The notes under the pieces were generated by a model that was not told the origin of the DNA, ran no database searches, and saw only the letters and a list, made by a program, of their open reading frames with translations. From Turritopsis dohrnii (lineage: Eukaryota; Cnidaria; Hydrozoa; Anthoathecata; Oceaniidae): DNA of 64,000 nt. Positions 23,601-35,917 of the stretch are shown in pieces (the first letter of the stretch is position 1; every line of letters begins with the position of its first letter). The translations under genes were made by a program, and so were the position numbers. The stretch spans positions 2,108,001-2,172,000 of the forward strand of contig BQMF02000004.1 of assembly GCA_027922465.2 (NCBI GenBank), in the 5' to 3' direction.

Positions 23601-26600
23601 AATACCTGGAGTGTATACAAATTCTCATGGCAGGGAAAGTACTCTTTTTGAATAATATTTTTTCGATTTTGCGACTCAATGCCATTTCCTTTTCTTCTAT
23701 TAATTTCTTGTTTAATCTAAACAAAAAAGACAACAAGATGCCCTTACAGGCATAAGGATTTCTGCAAAGTCAGCTGAAACATGAAAAATGAAATGTTTTA
23801 CGACATTTTTGAAATTGATTAAAAAAAATAGATCTGGGTGGGCCAAACCACCAACCTTGCGGTTAGCAGCCAAACACGCTAACCAACTGTACCACGGAAA
23901 CCACATATGTATTATATATATTATATAAATAAACAAATGTCCAGTGCGTATGTTGTATTTGAATTATGTACAAGCAAACAAAATGAATAAAGATATTTTG
24001 TTTATAAAAAAATGTATATATTATACTTTTTTTACTCTTCCATTTACAAAACAGTGACAAGTTCTTTTTAGTTAGAAAAGAATGATCACAGATAATTATA
24101 AGTTTATTCTATATATTTTCTTTTTTCATCTTAAAATTTATATTATCTTCTTTAAAATCAATTTAATATCGATCAAGGAAATCATTTGCTGACATTCAAT
24201 GCACTGGGTTTTGATTTCATGTAAATGCACACACAAAATTTCAATAAAACGCTATGTTAGGACAGTAAGAAAATGAAGAGAACAAACAAAACAAGATGCC
24301 CTTACAGGCATAAGGATTTCTGCAAAATCAGCTGAAGCATAAAAAAAGAAAGACCATGATATTCTTGAAATTTTCTGAATGACATAATGTTCCTAATTTT
24401 GTTGGTACAAAATGCTATTAAGGATACAGTGATCCATTCAGATAAGACAATGATGATGCATGTCAATGTAAATATTATGAATTTATGAATTCAAAATGTC
24501 TTGTCAATCTTCCTAACAGAATTATTAAATCACAAGCACAAAAAGGAAAACATATATGTATTTAGATCATGCAAAGTACATCCATATATACCTACAAAAT
24601 CAACATACATAACTGAAAACAAAAATTCGTACTAAATCATTGCCATCTCTTTAATTTACAAACATGCATTACGTGAAGTAAATTTCATGAAAAGATTATA
24701 AAGATACAGAAACTTAAAAAAACATTAAATTTTTTAACTACACATACTCCCCAGGGCATTATGGAAGCATAACTGACACGAAACTTATGTTAACTGCCAG
24801 TAAACTTACTAAACAAAATTAAATTAAAATAGATGTTTTCAGATATCACAGCGATTACATTATGTAAGTCTTTTAACGAAATGTACGGTCAATCATCCTA
24901 ATTACGAAAAGACTTGACATAAAAAGTAAACAAAGATTTGGATTTGAAAATATGCGATTTAAATTTCCTAAAATTAGCAAACATATATAACTGAAAGCCA
25001 GAATTTTGTGTAAAAGATGTCCAGCTAGTATTTAAAATTAACAGACAGAAAATATCATAAATAGGAAGTCCCCATTCCTAATTAAGGACATTGATAACAC
25101 AGCCAAGAACTTTACAAGTAAATATGCTAAAGTAGACATCGAACATGAAATGATGCAGACACAGAGGGGTAGACAGACATTCAGCCCTCTGAATTAGGAA
25201 AATAGACTGACAGCGAAAAAATGCCGTCGTATTTGAAAATTGCGACGGCAGATCATCATTTACGACGGCAAAAAAATGCCGCCGTGTAAGATGTTGATTG
25301 GTTTATTCCAGTAAGAATATTGATGTAGAATAATGGCTAATAAAACAGAAACTTTATAGTTTATAAATCAATAGTTTTATCTGGAACAAGAAGGTATATA
25401 CAAGATTTAAAATTGTAAACCGCAGGGGGTCTAATGTGAACTTGTCCTGTTAATTGTTTGATTATTCATAGTTTAATAAAAACAACGACTATGCGTTAGC
25501 GTTTCTTTACTAATTTGGCGGCAGGCGAAAAGAAAAATCACAAATCAATCTGTATTGAAATCTAAACCCAAACTGACTTGAATAGGATATGAACTTATCG
25601 GAAAAAAAATGCATCCAATAACAAAACCCAAACTGACTTCATCATACTTTATAATAAACATTCCTGCGTGAGGGCTTTCTATTTAGCATTATGTGAATAT
25701 CGTTGAAAGATTTTTGAAAGGAAGATTATGTTCGTCTTACTCTTATTCACATTTTATAAATTGATGACGTGACGTAAACAAATGTTCTATGGAAAGAAAA
25801 TTTTTGAGAATAAACGGAAGAATTCCCAAGAATAGCCCTACATTCAATATTTGTATTCAAAACACATTGTTGGCAAAATTTTGCCGTCATAATTTTGATT
25901 TACGGCAGCTTCACGACGGCAAAAGCTGAATGCCGTCGTAAATTCAGAGGGCTGGACATTATTGTTGTTGGAGCTGAAGAGGAAACTGAGCTGAGCTGTA
26001 CATATCCAGAGCTTAAAAAGCATTACAGCCCACACATGAAATAAACGATTTGTTGTATTTAGAAAGGCTTAAAAGAATCTTAGACATTTTTCAAAAAAGA
26101 AAAGAAAAGAAAATAGAAAAGAATGAAAACAGTAGAATCATTGCAAGATAATTATAAATTTCTACCCTTTACTTTCGGTTTTGAATGTGTAAATCTTCTT
26201 TACATTGATCAATAAACTTTTGGAAATCTAATCATGGGTGTCTTCGGTCACCATTATACGAACGGCGTGCAAATGTAAAGTAGAAAAATACCCGGATGAT
26301 CACATGGCGGAAATCAAGCCAATAAACAAGCGCTATTAAGTTAATTAGCACCCTTTCAAAATAGTGGCGCTTTATGCACCAATGAACATTAAGACAGCTT
26401 TTTATGAACCAATGAAATTGGAGAAACAAATATGCCTAGGTTTGGGCAGTAAGATGAAAAAAAAAACAATGATCGTAAAGTATTTCTTACTACGCAGAAA
26501 TAAAAAAAAAAACAAAGCTGGTTGTAATGTATTTCTTGCTTACGCAGGAATCCAATTAAGAGAAACAATGCTCCAGTTTTTTGGGAAAAGTCTTATCACT

Positions 26601-29600
26601 TATTTTTATTTCCACAATTTGAAAACTGCTATCTAAAACCACCTTCTGTTATTGTAAACAGAATGCAAAGCCATTCTTTGTGTACTGCTTGTCTCATCAT
26701 TAACAAGCTTTGGTCTCATTGATTGAGTGAAAGTCTCTTGACACAAACAAAAAGTCTTACCTTTTCCTTGACACCATTGACTTCATCATCTGAAACACAG
26801 CCATGCTTATACAAGATCTAGAAAAGACAATTACATTAATGACATAACTGTCATAATTCAATTTATTTAAAGTTGTATTATGTGCAAAGATCGAGCGAAT
26901 TTGATCATGTAACAACAGAAGGGTATATCGTTTGTTATGTTACAATATATGTTATTGTATCGTTGTTTTGAGGAAAGTTGGAAGAATTACAAAGTAAATA
27001 ATCTGAACTTTTTTACAAAAAGTTTCAGCATTTCTCTTATTAACATTTTATGACTATGGTTCACACATGCCATATTTGCATATGTAGATTTGAAAGTCTC
27101 AAGGGACTCAATATTCACATGAACTGGTACAAAGGAAAACAAAATCATTATATCAGAGTGTTAATAGCAGTTTGAACGTTAATGATGCATGTGATTAAAG
27201 CGAAGACGTGGAAACCATCAACTGCATTGAAACCTTACGTCCCGTGGAAGATATGTCAACTGGAATAACCAGCCAAGCAATTTTATCCAACATTCTGAAA
27301 TTCACCGAGCAAGAGCACTTAACATCCAAGACCATTATAAACAATCTTACAGGCGATGTATTTACCAACCTAGTGGACAATTGTTATAGCGAAACCATTT
27401 TTTGGATGAAAAATCTATATTTCTTACCATCAGGGAAAGCAGATAAGTTATTTATCAATGAACTTTCTTTCTGGATCGATCAATTTAATTGTGACACAAA
27501 ATTCCATCGAATTGCATTAAAAGTATTTATGATTTTACCAGAAAGCAAAGCAAAAGAACATAACTCAAAGTTATCTGAACAACTTCAACATTGGAAAGAC
27601 GGTAAGATTGAAGTACTACTAAAAACAGGATGCATTATTCAAAAACGGTTGTACCTTAGCAAAAATCGGTACAAACAAGACACATCAAAAACTTTTGCAA
27701 AGCTAATGATGCAGGGAAAGGTCTCTGCTGCACTGAAAATGTTATCCATTGATGATAATCAAGGGGTCTTATCTCCAACAGACCAAATGATTCACGAATT
27801 GAAAAATAAACATCCAGAGCCAGCATCTATTCAAGAATAAACATTGCTTCATGGCCCAGTACGAGAAGTTGACAATTTCTATTTTGATAACATCAATGCT
27901 GACATGATAAAGAAAGCTGCTCACCTGACCAAGGGTGCCCCAGGTCCCACAAAATTCGATGCAGAACAATTTAGAAACATTCTATGTAGCAATTAATACA
28001 AGCATGAAGGACGGCACTTACGCAAACACATTGCTTCCATGGCAAAAAAGTTAGCCACTGAAATCATCGATCTGAAATCCTTAGAAGCGTACGTTGCTTG
28101 CAACCTTATTCCATTAGACAAAAATCCCGGGATTCGTCCAATAGGGATTGGTGAAATCTTACGTAGAATTATTGGCAAAGCCTTAAGCTGGGTACTAAAA
28201 AGCGATATCCAAATAGCTGCTGGGCCGTTACAAGTGGCAACTCGGCTTAAAAGTGGTGCCGAAGCAGCAATAAACTCTATGCGTGAGATCTTTGAACATC
28301 AAGATTGCAATGCTGTTATTTTAGTCGACGCAAAAAATGCCTTTAACTCTTTGAATAGACGAGTTGCACTACACAAAAGGTGGAGAGTAGCTTCAGGGAC
28401 GTATCCAGGGAGGATTTGATACCGGTAGGACCCGTATTGGCGCCCAAACTCTTGCACCCAAAAAAAGAAATTTTGAAAATTTTAAACTTTGAATATTTTA
28501 AGTAAAAACAATCTTATAACGGTTATTTAACCTTATTTCTTACAAACCTTCACATATAAGTCGTTTTATGCTATGATTTACTCCCAAAAACCTCTACAAG
28601 GCAGTCAACCCTACGTCCCATTTTGCTGTTGGATTGACGTATCAACTTTTGTTTTTCGCTCATTACTTCGTGCCCCATCTTCCGCGCTTGCAAAAAATAA
28701 ATTTTGTTTACTCTTTTCAGTAGATGCAAGAACAAAAATTAGTAATAATGCATGGTTTCTATGCGAAGGATGTAATGGGGTACAGTACTTATATTCCAAA
28801 GAAGACTATTTAACTAATTTTTCTGACGAATAAAAATATTTACTAGCGCATTCCTCCCTTCCTCTTGAAACACTTCCAGGTTTGAGTGTTCATTATGAAA
28901 ATTCCGCCATAGAAACCGGGTGACTTCTTGAAATTATCATTTCCCGCGTTGTGATAACACCTGGTCGTTCAAATTGAATTGAAAAGTCTCTTGTTTGGAT
29001 TTTATTAGCTTTTTGAATACACTTTTGTTTGGTCGCATATCACCTGAGGAAACAATAACAGGGTGATCCAGGGTTCAAACTTGCGTGGGAGAAATATTGA
29101 TGTTTTCTTGTAACAAGGATTAAAAACAAAAAATATGACATGTCATATGCTAATTCTTAATGTCATTGTATGTCTGGGGACTGCATTTTTAGATCACCTG
29201 GAGGTACAAATTTCCAAACTTTTCCCGCTCAGCGCCAACCATGGTGGCACCTTTGTGGGCCACTGCACTCCAATGTATGTAACGGTATACCAAAAAAAAC
29301 TCTGGATATGTCACTGAGCTTGTAATATCTGATTTGCAGAAATCTTTGGTGTTCTATTGTCAGCAAAAGTTATTTATTTAGTTATTTATTTTTTATTTAT
29401 TTTAAGGATAGTATTGTAGTTTTGTTATATTTTTTAGCACATGTCTTGAGTTCGTATGGTGTGCGATCATCGTACCGCATATTTAAAAATACAGAAAATG
29501 GCGTGCGATGGCCGCACTCCAAGCATTTTATTCATGACCAGGCCTGCACAACATACAATATATGTATGTTATGTACAATTATGTACAATTCTCAATTGTT

Positions 29601-31285
29601 CTCATCAATGCATAACGTATTCCTGCACGTCTGATCTTTGGGGATGGAAAGGAGATCTTGTCGCAGGAAGGGAAAACCCAGGGTGATAACCTGGCCATGT
29701 TCTTCTACGCTTTAAGCACCGTCATGTTACAAGAACGTTTGAAGTCTGCTGCAGATGTTGAACAGGTATGGCTGGCAGATGACGCGATTGATGCTGGTAA
29801 AATTAACGCCCTGACAGAGTGGTGGGATTAAAGATTGAAGAAGTTACGTAAACGAAAGCAAGTCATGGATGATTTGTAAAAGCGAAGCAACAGAACTTGA
29901 AGCCAGGGAAACTTTCAGGAACTGCTTGATACCGTTTACTATCACAGGAAAATAATATCTGGGAGCTTCAATTGGAAGCAAAGAGTTCCGTGATGATTAT
30001 GCAACTAAAAAAACTAGTCAATGGTGCAAAGAATTGAAAAAACTTTCGTTGACAGAACCGCAAGCAGCATTTGGAGCTTTCATGCCATGCCATGTGCTGT
30101 AAAAAAGGTGGTGACAAACCGTCAACGCAAGTGATTTTGAGGCCAATTTATTGCAAAAAGTTTGTAATGATGTGGAAATCGAGCCAAAGCTTACACCAGT
30201 CAACAACAATGGAGATTGCAAATTGAAACACTGATCAATAAGATATATAAGAAGCAAGAAGCAGAAAAGAAACATAGGTACAATCAGCGTGTATTAGGTA
30301 ACTAACATGGTACATTCACCCCACTTGTTTTTTCCATGAACAGGGGAATGAGCAAAGAGTGTTCCGTATATCATAAATTTCTTGCAGAGAAAATTTCACA
30401 AAAATCTGGTGAACAATATGATAATGACCAGATGAGATGCAAGCTATCTTTTGTTAAAATGAGATCGGTATTGCTTTGCATTAGAGGTTCTAGAACCTTG
30501 AACATCAAATTCAACAGAGGTGGTCAATGATTTTGACCTTGCCTGTGTAGATGTCGGAATATAAAGTGTGTTTTTTCTTTTTTCTTTTTCTTTCTTGACT
30601 TGTGGCTCCCTATCCTTTTTGTATGGTTAACAACTGCTTTGTTTTTTTGTTTTAGTTTCCTTCTTCGTTAACCTTAAATTTTTAATCAAATTGTATTTAT
30701 TTTAACGTGTATTATGAAATATAACATGATAATATTACATTAATGTAATTCAATGTAATTAAATTTATGTATTCTCAAGTGCCTGTGTGTAAATCATTAT
30801 TACTGATGACTGAATAGGGCTGGAGGCGGAAGGAATCTGGCAGGGAAGTGTGTTATGTTCGTGCAATGTATTATTATTATTATTATTCAGGAAATACAGA
30901 TTCGCAGGCCCATTAGTGCCTCTATAAATCGCTCGTAATTATATCGTATTGTCTTCACGCGAGCGAAAATACTTTCGAATGAAAAAGCCAGCAAGATAAT
31001 AAGATAACAAGATGCTCATAACAAGATGCTTTTATAATTTGAAACATGATCAAGCACATAAAACAAATCAAAATATTTACAACACACAACATTACGAAAG
31101 CATTACACTTTAAATTGGAAATGAAATACATGTGGTTAATCATATATTTAAATAATATCTCATACCGTCTTGTAATCTTGAATAAACTGTAGGTCATCTT
31201 TGTAGACTACATGTAAATTATACTTCTTTAGAAAGATATTTCTTGTAAAGAAACAAGCACAGATGAAATTTTTCTTGTCCACCAT
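20623..31285 (-). CDS. OGFOD2: 2-oxoglutarate and iron-dependent oxygenase OGFOD2, seven exons
   Basis: CDS complement(join(20623..20874,21410..21679,21819..21943,22297..22396,23606..23716,26761..26817,31166..31285)), 344 residues against ~350 in human. All junctions are GT/AG and in phase. Exon 1 gives a cysteine-containing start (FICACFFTRN); exons 2-3 a charged helical region; exon 5 contains PKGRPNSMND; exon 6 YPDW and LDSQRAFVVSYH. Iron ligands should be H233 and D235 (LHFDNAEVTL) and H286 (FHGAMPL); R296 (GERYNL) should bind 2-oxoglutarate. The C-terminus keeps RNILCPMC and DGDGFT. The family is thought to hydroxylate an as yet poorly defined substrate. Introns carry a dead RT, a SINE, a tRNA pseudogene and a MITE without disturbing the frame. 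This is a complete and probably functional host gene. Confidence 0.93.
22540..22870. repeat. AGGATCCT/GTAGGATC-rich repeat in OGFOD2 intron 3
   Basis: Short related motifs (CCTAACAGG, AGGATCCTAACAGG, GTAGGATC, GATCCTGCTAG) recur in both orientations over ~330 bp, some of them close to palindromic. The open frame across it (22532-22732, minus) lacks splice sites in phase with OGFOD2 and is not an exon. Confidence 0.5.
22873..23195 (+). mobile_element. tRNA-derived SINE
   Basis: The head resembles a tRNA: A box TTAGTTCACTTGGTAAGG, an anticodon-like loop ACTTGCAACA, and B box GGTTCAAATCCCGG at about 22933-22946. A ~240-bp unrelated body follows and ends in an AT-rich tail (AAATTAAAAATAATATATAC). 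It lies in OGFOD2 intron 3. The 3' boundary is approximate. Confidence 0.75.
23735..23780. repeat. Dispersed ~45-bp repeat, copy 1
   Basis: ACAAGATGCCCTTACAGGC and ATAAGGATTTCTGCAAAGTC, followed by AGCTGAA. A second copy about 550 bp away (24288-24345) differs by few bases. On the minus strand this follows the tRNA-Asn-like head, so it could be a SINE tail. Confidence 0.6.
23828..23901 (-). pseudogene. tRNA-Asn-derived pseudogene (anticodon position GCT)
   Basis: The minus strand matches the eukaryotic tRNA-Asn pattern from D-arm to T-arm: GTGGTACAGTTGGTTAGCG, TTGGCTGCTAACCG, AGGTTGGTGG and CCCACCCAG. The anticodon position reads GCT instead of GTT, the T loop is one base short, and the 3' acceptor strand (AGATCT) no longer pairs with the 5' strand (GTTTCCG). 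A T8 run follows directly, as expected for a pol III terminator. It may be a lone pseudogene or the head of a SINE whose tail is at 23735-23780. Confidence 0.7.
24288..24345. repeat. Dispersed ~45-bp repeat, copy 2
   Basis: Same orientation as the copy at 23735 (AAGATGCCCTTACAGGC, GGATTTCTGCAAAATCAGC), but without the tRNA-like head. The next ~800 bp of OGFOD2 intron 2 shows nothing recognisable. Confidence 0.6.
25182..25954. mobile_element. 773-bp non-autonomous transposon, ends CAGCCCTCTGAATT
   Basis: CAGCCCTCTGAATT at the left is matched by AATTCAGAGGGCTG at the right. The perfect 6-bp sequence GACATT flanks it (25176-25181 and 25955-25960). Subterminal repeats of GACGGCA/TGCCGTCGT occur at both ends, possible transposase-binding sites. 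No protein is encoded. It lies in OGFOD2 intron 2. CAG/CTG ends with a 6-bp TSD are shared with the element at 39163. Confidence 0.85.
27190..30530 (+). pseudogene. Dead reverse transcriptase of a non-LTR-type retroelement
   Basis: Fragments in order: an N-terminal region (27208-27840); KNPGIRPIGIGEILRRIIGK and VILVDAKNAFNSLNRR, the catalytic-aspartate motif A (28039-28375); then after an insertion SQEGKTQGDNLAM (motif B) and VWLADDAIDAG (ADD box, motif C) near 29650-29810; and a conserved C-terminal block RGMSKECSVYHKFLAE ... LCIRGSRT (30336-30530). Stop codons (for example near 27838, 27995 and 29829) and frameshifts break it. Similar proteins with this RT are frequent in cnidarian-type genomes; I do not assign a clade. 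It lies in intron 1 of OGFOD2, antisense to the gene. Confidence 0.78.
28375..29541. mobile_element. Insertion splitting the reverse transcriptase pseudogene
   Basis: The RT frame stops matching after RRVALH (28375) and resumes at LHNIQ (about 29541), with CTACACAA and CTGCACAA at the two edges, possibly a decayed 8-bp duplication. CAGGGACGTATCCAGGGAGG at ~28394 resembles hAT-type termini, but no inverted partner was found at the right. The interior has no recognised protein. Confidence 0.5.
30805..30995 (+). repeat. Dispersed repeat shared with 35288-35403
   Basis: ACTGAATAGGGCTGGA, GGCAGGGAAGTGTGTTA, TTCGTGCAATGTATT and GCGAGCGAAAATA...TTCGAATGAAAAAGCCAGCAA recur in the same order at 35288-35403. 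This copy has an extra ~70 bp including an (ATT)n run. Family unknown. Confidence 0.7.
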
Positions 31286-31680
31286 AATGGTACAGCAATT
31301 TTTCTATTATATATATACATAGCTAATTTCGAGACATGAAAGTCACTACATGAAATATGCTAAGATGTTATATATATACCTTGTTATTTGCTCTTACGTA
31401 AAAGCTTGTTTTTTCAAAATTTTTTTTAATTATACTAGCTAGTAGCTTTCACTATTTTTATGATTTATTAATGATAATACATCGAAAAAAAAGACAAAAC
31501 CTTCCACGGATGAAAATTAGTTCTGTCACATTATTAGCCGCCATTAAGTTGAATTTTAAGAAAGAATCAACAGAAATGAAATTAATTTTTGAAGGAGAAT
31601 TAATTTTTAAAGGAGAACGGAGGTCAAAAACGTCTTTTGCATAAATCTTCGCCATGTCACATAAAAAATCATTAAATCAA

Positions 31681-34122
31681 GGTTCGAATTAAGATTTCAA
31701 AAGTGTATCGCAATTTTATAGCGAGCGAAGCGAGCTGAAAAGCCCGCCGAAGGCGCGAAAATTTTTGCACTTTTGCGATGCGTTTTTATGAATTTGCCAT
31801 GTATTTTTTGTTGTAGTAAGAATGAACTATTGCATATATATTAAGGCCAGCACTCCGTCTACATGCTAACACTCAAAGCCCTGACGTTATTCCTTCTTTA
31901 CCTAACAAATACATTACAAGCCGTATGTACTATGTACCGATCTTGATCAACATACAGGCAAAAAAACTCACTGCGGCCGGCCTGTAAATAAGCATCGGAT
32001 ATTGTCCGGCAAGAAATACGCTACGTCCGACCTGAGATCCTGTACTGCCGGACATGATGTCCGACAGAAATTTGTGACGTTCCAGGGGATTTTGATAACA
32101 AACGATATTAACGTTAATATCGTTAATATCGTTATTATCGTTAATGGAACTACAGAGTAACGTTATTATCGTTAATATCGCTAATATCGTTAATATCGTT
32201 AATATGGTAAGAGCACAGATTACCCTTACTATCGTCAAAAAGTTTTGTTCAAGACGTTTGTTTATACATTTCACATACGTGTGTCGTTTTATGAAGTTCT
32301 AAAATAACCGTGATTTAATTATTATTTCGCCAAATAGCAATCAATTCAAAACAAACTCGCTTGTTCATGACATGATAAACTCTGATTCATTCAATTATGA
32401 CACGCGGACATATATTTTTCTAGAAATAACAAAGCACTTTTTTTTCATTTGTTATTCCTGTACCTTCAGCACAAATTTGAAAAGCCACTTTAAAATACCG
32501 TGTCATTCGATTTGGTAATGTATTATTTTGAAATGTACATTTGCAGGTAGCACGCGTTTGTGTATTAAATTGAACTTAATTAGCTGGTTCTTATATTCAT
32601 TTGGAGATTAAAGATACAGAAGTAAGTTCGAAAGCAGGCACAAGTAGAAACCGTCTGCTATAATTCTTTTTTCTGAATTGTTCGACGGGTTGCCATTCTA
32701 TAAGCTCTTGGGAAAAAAACTTTACATTATTAAAGACACGTTACATTAAAGTTTTTTTCAATAGCAAAACTTTTATTATTATTCTTTCGAAAGACATTTC
32801 ACTTGCACTGGGTGAAGATGTACCCTTAATTAAATTGATCGCAACGTTTTCAGTGATCATTATTGATTTTTGTCATTTCGTCGATAATGTTTTCAGGTTC
32901 AACATTGGGATGAAGGACGAATGTAGGAAGGGACGAATGAAAACATTTTAACGTCGGCTTGACGAGTTGCAAAAGTTCTCTTTTGAAATACTCACCTTCG
33001 TTTAAAAATAACATTACCTGTTTCCTTCAGTTTGTTGTGAAGTTTATGTGAAAGGTTGTCTGAAAGTTGTGTTTACACAGGGCTCTAAAACTTTACTTGA
33101 AGGTAATTCTAAAATTGAATTTCTTACGCCGTAATCAAGCGAAAGAAAGATTAATATACACGAAATGGTTTCCTTGTCACAAATAAAATGATCACATGTT
33201 TAATATTAATGTTATTATCGTTAATATCAAAAATATAGTTATTTTCTTACTATAATTTCGTAATTATAGTATATATAATATATAACGATAATAGCGATAA
33301 TAACGATATTAACGATATTAACGATAATAGCGCTATTAACTATAATAACGCAACGATAATTATTAGCGATAATATCGCTAATTCTATTGTTTTATTAACG
33401 ATATTATCGTTAATAATTATCGTTAATATCGTTTGTTATCAAATTCCCCTGGAACGTCACATTTATCGCCGTTTCTATCGACCATTTTGAACTCTAACAT
33501 CCTGCGAATAAAAAGTGTGCAGAACATGCTAGGAATAAAAAGTGTGCAGAATGAATATCATAAGATACAGGATATAAACTCGTTAATTATTAATTTTGTT
33601 TACTGTTTAAAATTTTCAGGTAAGTTACAGGTAACATATTAATCAGAAAGATTAAGCTATATTTGAATAGCTAAAAGATTCATCAATGAAACAATTGTTT
33701 GTTTTCTTTTTATAATTTGAGGAATTGAAAAAGCAAGTTGCTCTCCTCCTGATTTTATATAAAAAGTGTAGAAAGTGTGAAACGAGATGATATTATGAGA
33801 CAAACAAAACCAATCGTGTCTGGCAAGGGAAAAAACTTATTTACAGCCTGCTGCGGGTGAGTGCACATCTGTGCTGGGGTCAGATAAATCCGCAGCTCAC
33901 AGAAGGGCTGGAGTGCTTCATTATAGATTTTGAATTTCAGGCGAGTATACACACTATGATGATATGATTTCAATGAAACCTGACGAAATAAGAATTACTA
34001 GACATAAAAATTAAAGAAATGTTGCATCGCAATTTTAATGAATTTTGAGATTTTTGCTTCGTGGTTTTTCAAAAACGCATCACGAATCGCGAAATGCGAT
34101 ACGTTAATTCGAACCCTGTAAA
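31681..34122. mobile_element. Possible transposon with GGTTCGAATTAA ends, split by a 1.39-kb element
   Basis: GGTTCGAATTAA at 31681 is mirrored by TTAATTCGAACC ending at about 34122. TATCGCAATTTT/GCGATAC motifs lie just inside both. Removing the nested element at 32074-33460 leaves ~1.05 kb. No TSD was established and no protein is encoded, so this is a candidate only. Confidence 0.42.
32074..33460 (-). mobile_element. GTGACGTTCCAGG element, copy 1 (1387 bp)
   Basis: The ends GTGACGTTCCAGGGGA and the inverse match over more than 30 bp. ATTT is duplicated at both flanks (32070-32073 and 33461-33464). The subterminal regions are built from 9-bp periods such as TTAATATCG and TTATTATCG in both orientations, able to form long hairpins. 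The central part is unique and non-coding. The interior is inverted relative to copy 2. Confidence 0.88.
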
Positions 34123-35137
34123 TAACAATAAAACTTCCCAAAATGTATGAACAATGGGAAAGAACTAATTTTTTCCTTGAAATGGTACAACGGTCGCAGC
34201 CATTCACATTTCGCAATGACTTCACATGGTGAATGGAGAAAGTTAAGTGTGAACTCTTAGTTTAAATAAAATTGTTTTTAACACAGCCTTCCTTCAGTAT
34301 CGTTGGTACAAAATAAAATTCAAGCTTGTCAAGGAAATGAGTATAACATCATTTTCCTATCTACATTATGTTATTTTTTTATTAAATATGTTGAATATTT
34401 CTTTCGTAGTTCACATACATGTGGCTGCTTAATATTCATAACAAGATGCTTTTATTCCAAATAAAGAGTTGCAAAAAAAGTGTTCTCCTTCATTGTAAAG
34501 ATGGATCAAAACTAAATTGGCATTGTCTATTAAAATATAAAGATACAGCAGAGAGAGACTCTCTTGACCTCATTAATTTATTCATAAGATATAACACATG
34601 TTTCGGATAGTACTACACAGAGATAAAAGAGAAACGTGGGGTCAAATAACTATTTAAAGGTTATGTCTGATAAAAAACATATTTGTATATTGATGCTAAA
34701 TAACTCACTAAATCACAAAATCACATTGATATTGAAAGATTTGATCACAGAGGTTACGTATTCAATTATTTATTTTCATAATCATAGCTAAAAGCGCTTT
34801 CTTCGGCAGCCATTTTTTGAGTATGATGAAAATAGCGAAAGCGCCAGCATTACTCTGGAAGATACCTCATCACGTAACAACGTCTAAAGATGAAGACCAA
34901 CGAAAGAGGAAAAACATAGCAAAACAAATATTTTCAAGACCTTCATTAAAAATAATGTTCGGCCCCCGTTTATTTACTTTAACTAATCCTTAATAAATAG
35001 TGTACACAATATTTAATATCTATTTCCGATCAAAAGTTCTTTTAAACATCAATAATGTTCTGGTTATGGTATTTTTTTTAAGATTTTCATGATCTTGGGA
35101 AATGAATTCCTGCTCGCGAATCATCCATTTGAGCTTG
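34123..35137. other. Non-coding DNA
   Basis: AT-rich sequence with no recognisable gene or transposon end. A short piece, CATAACAAGATGCTTTTAT (34438), recurs near 31018, hinting at a dispersed repeat. Confidence 0.4.
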
Positions 35138-35917
35138 GGGATTGTTCACAAATGACATCAACCATTTTTTCAAGATCAACTTCGCTTTACCCCCTCCCCA
35201 AGTTGACGTCATCTTTTGGAAAGAGACCCCCTTTCCCTGTTTGAAACAGAGAAACACATTTTCCTTCCTTTACCTCTAGCCGCTCTGGCGATGACTGAAT
35301 AGGGCTGGATCCTGAAGGAATCTTGCAGGGAAGTGTGTTACGTTCGTGCAATGTATTGTCTTCACGAGAGCGAAAATAGTTTCGAATGAAAAAGCCAGCA
35401 ATAGCAACACCAAACAACTTTCATACTCTACCAATCACATTCAGACCAGAATTCAGTGTAAACATTTCCTGCGAAACGTTTGCTTAATTAGAAAAATCAA
35501 GGGTTTGAGAATTGTGAAGGTTGACGTCAACAGTATGTAGTACTAAAAACATGTTTTGAGAGAGTAATTAGGCCAGTATTCATCAATTATTCTTTTGCTA
35601 GGGAGAAAGACCACCCACCGTTGCTAAGGTAATTTTGAAATTTCCTTTGTTACACACATTGATTTCTTCACCTTACGAAATAATATGAAAACGAAAGTGG
35701 CACCAGACTCATTTTCATGTTATTCAATAAGTTAAAAAGCAACTTAGTTTCCAACTGCCTTCGTATGCCTCTGATGACAAGGCCTGTTTGTGGAGATTGA
35801 AATCTCTGAAATTGTGGAGCTTCCTGGACTGTAAAACTAATCTCCCCCCTCCCCCGTCAAGCAGCGTCAACTTCAGCATAACCCCCTTAACTGTTGACGT
35901 CGTTTGTGAACAATCCC
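35138..35917. mobile_element. Complete 780-bp MITE of the GGGATTGTTCACAAA family
   Basis: GGGATTGTTCACAAATGACA at the left is matched by the complement of GTCGTTTGTGAACAATCCC at the right. TTG is duplicated outside (35135-35137 and 35918-35920). TGACGTCA-like motifs recur inside. It contains the 30.8-kb dispersed repeat (35288-35403). Its segment 35570-35760 also matches, inverted, part of the 804-bp element at 39163. Other copies: 15789-16236 and 45820-46346. Confidence 0.8.

Noticed and set aside
30018..30275. 85-codon minus-strand frame
   Set aside because: It is antisense to the RT pseudogene, whose plus-strand conserved blocks explain the sequence.
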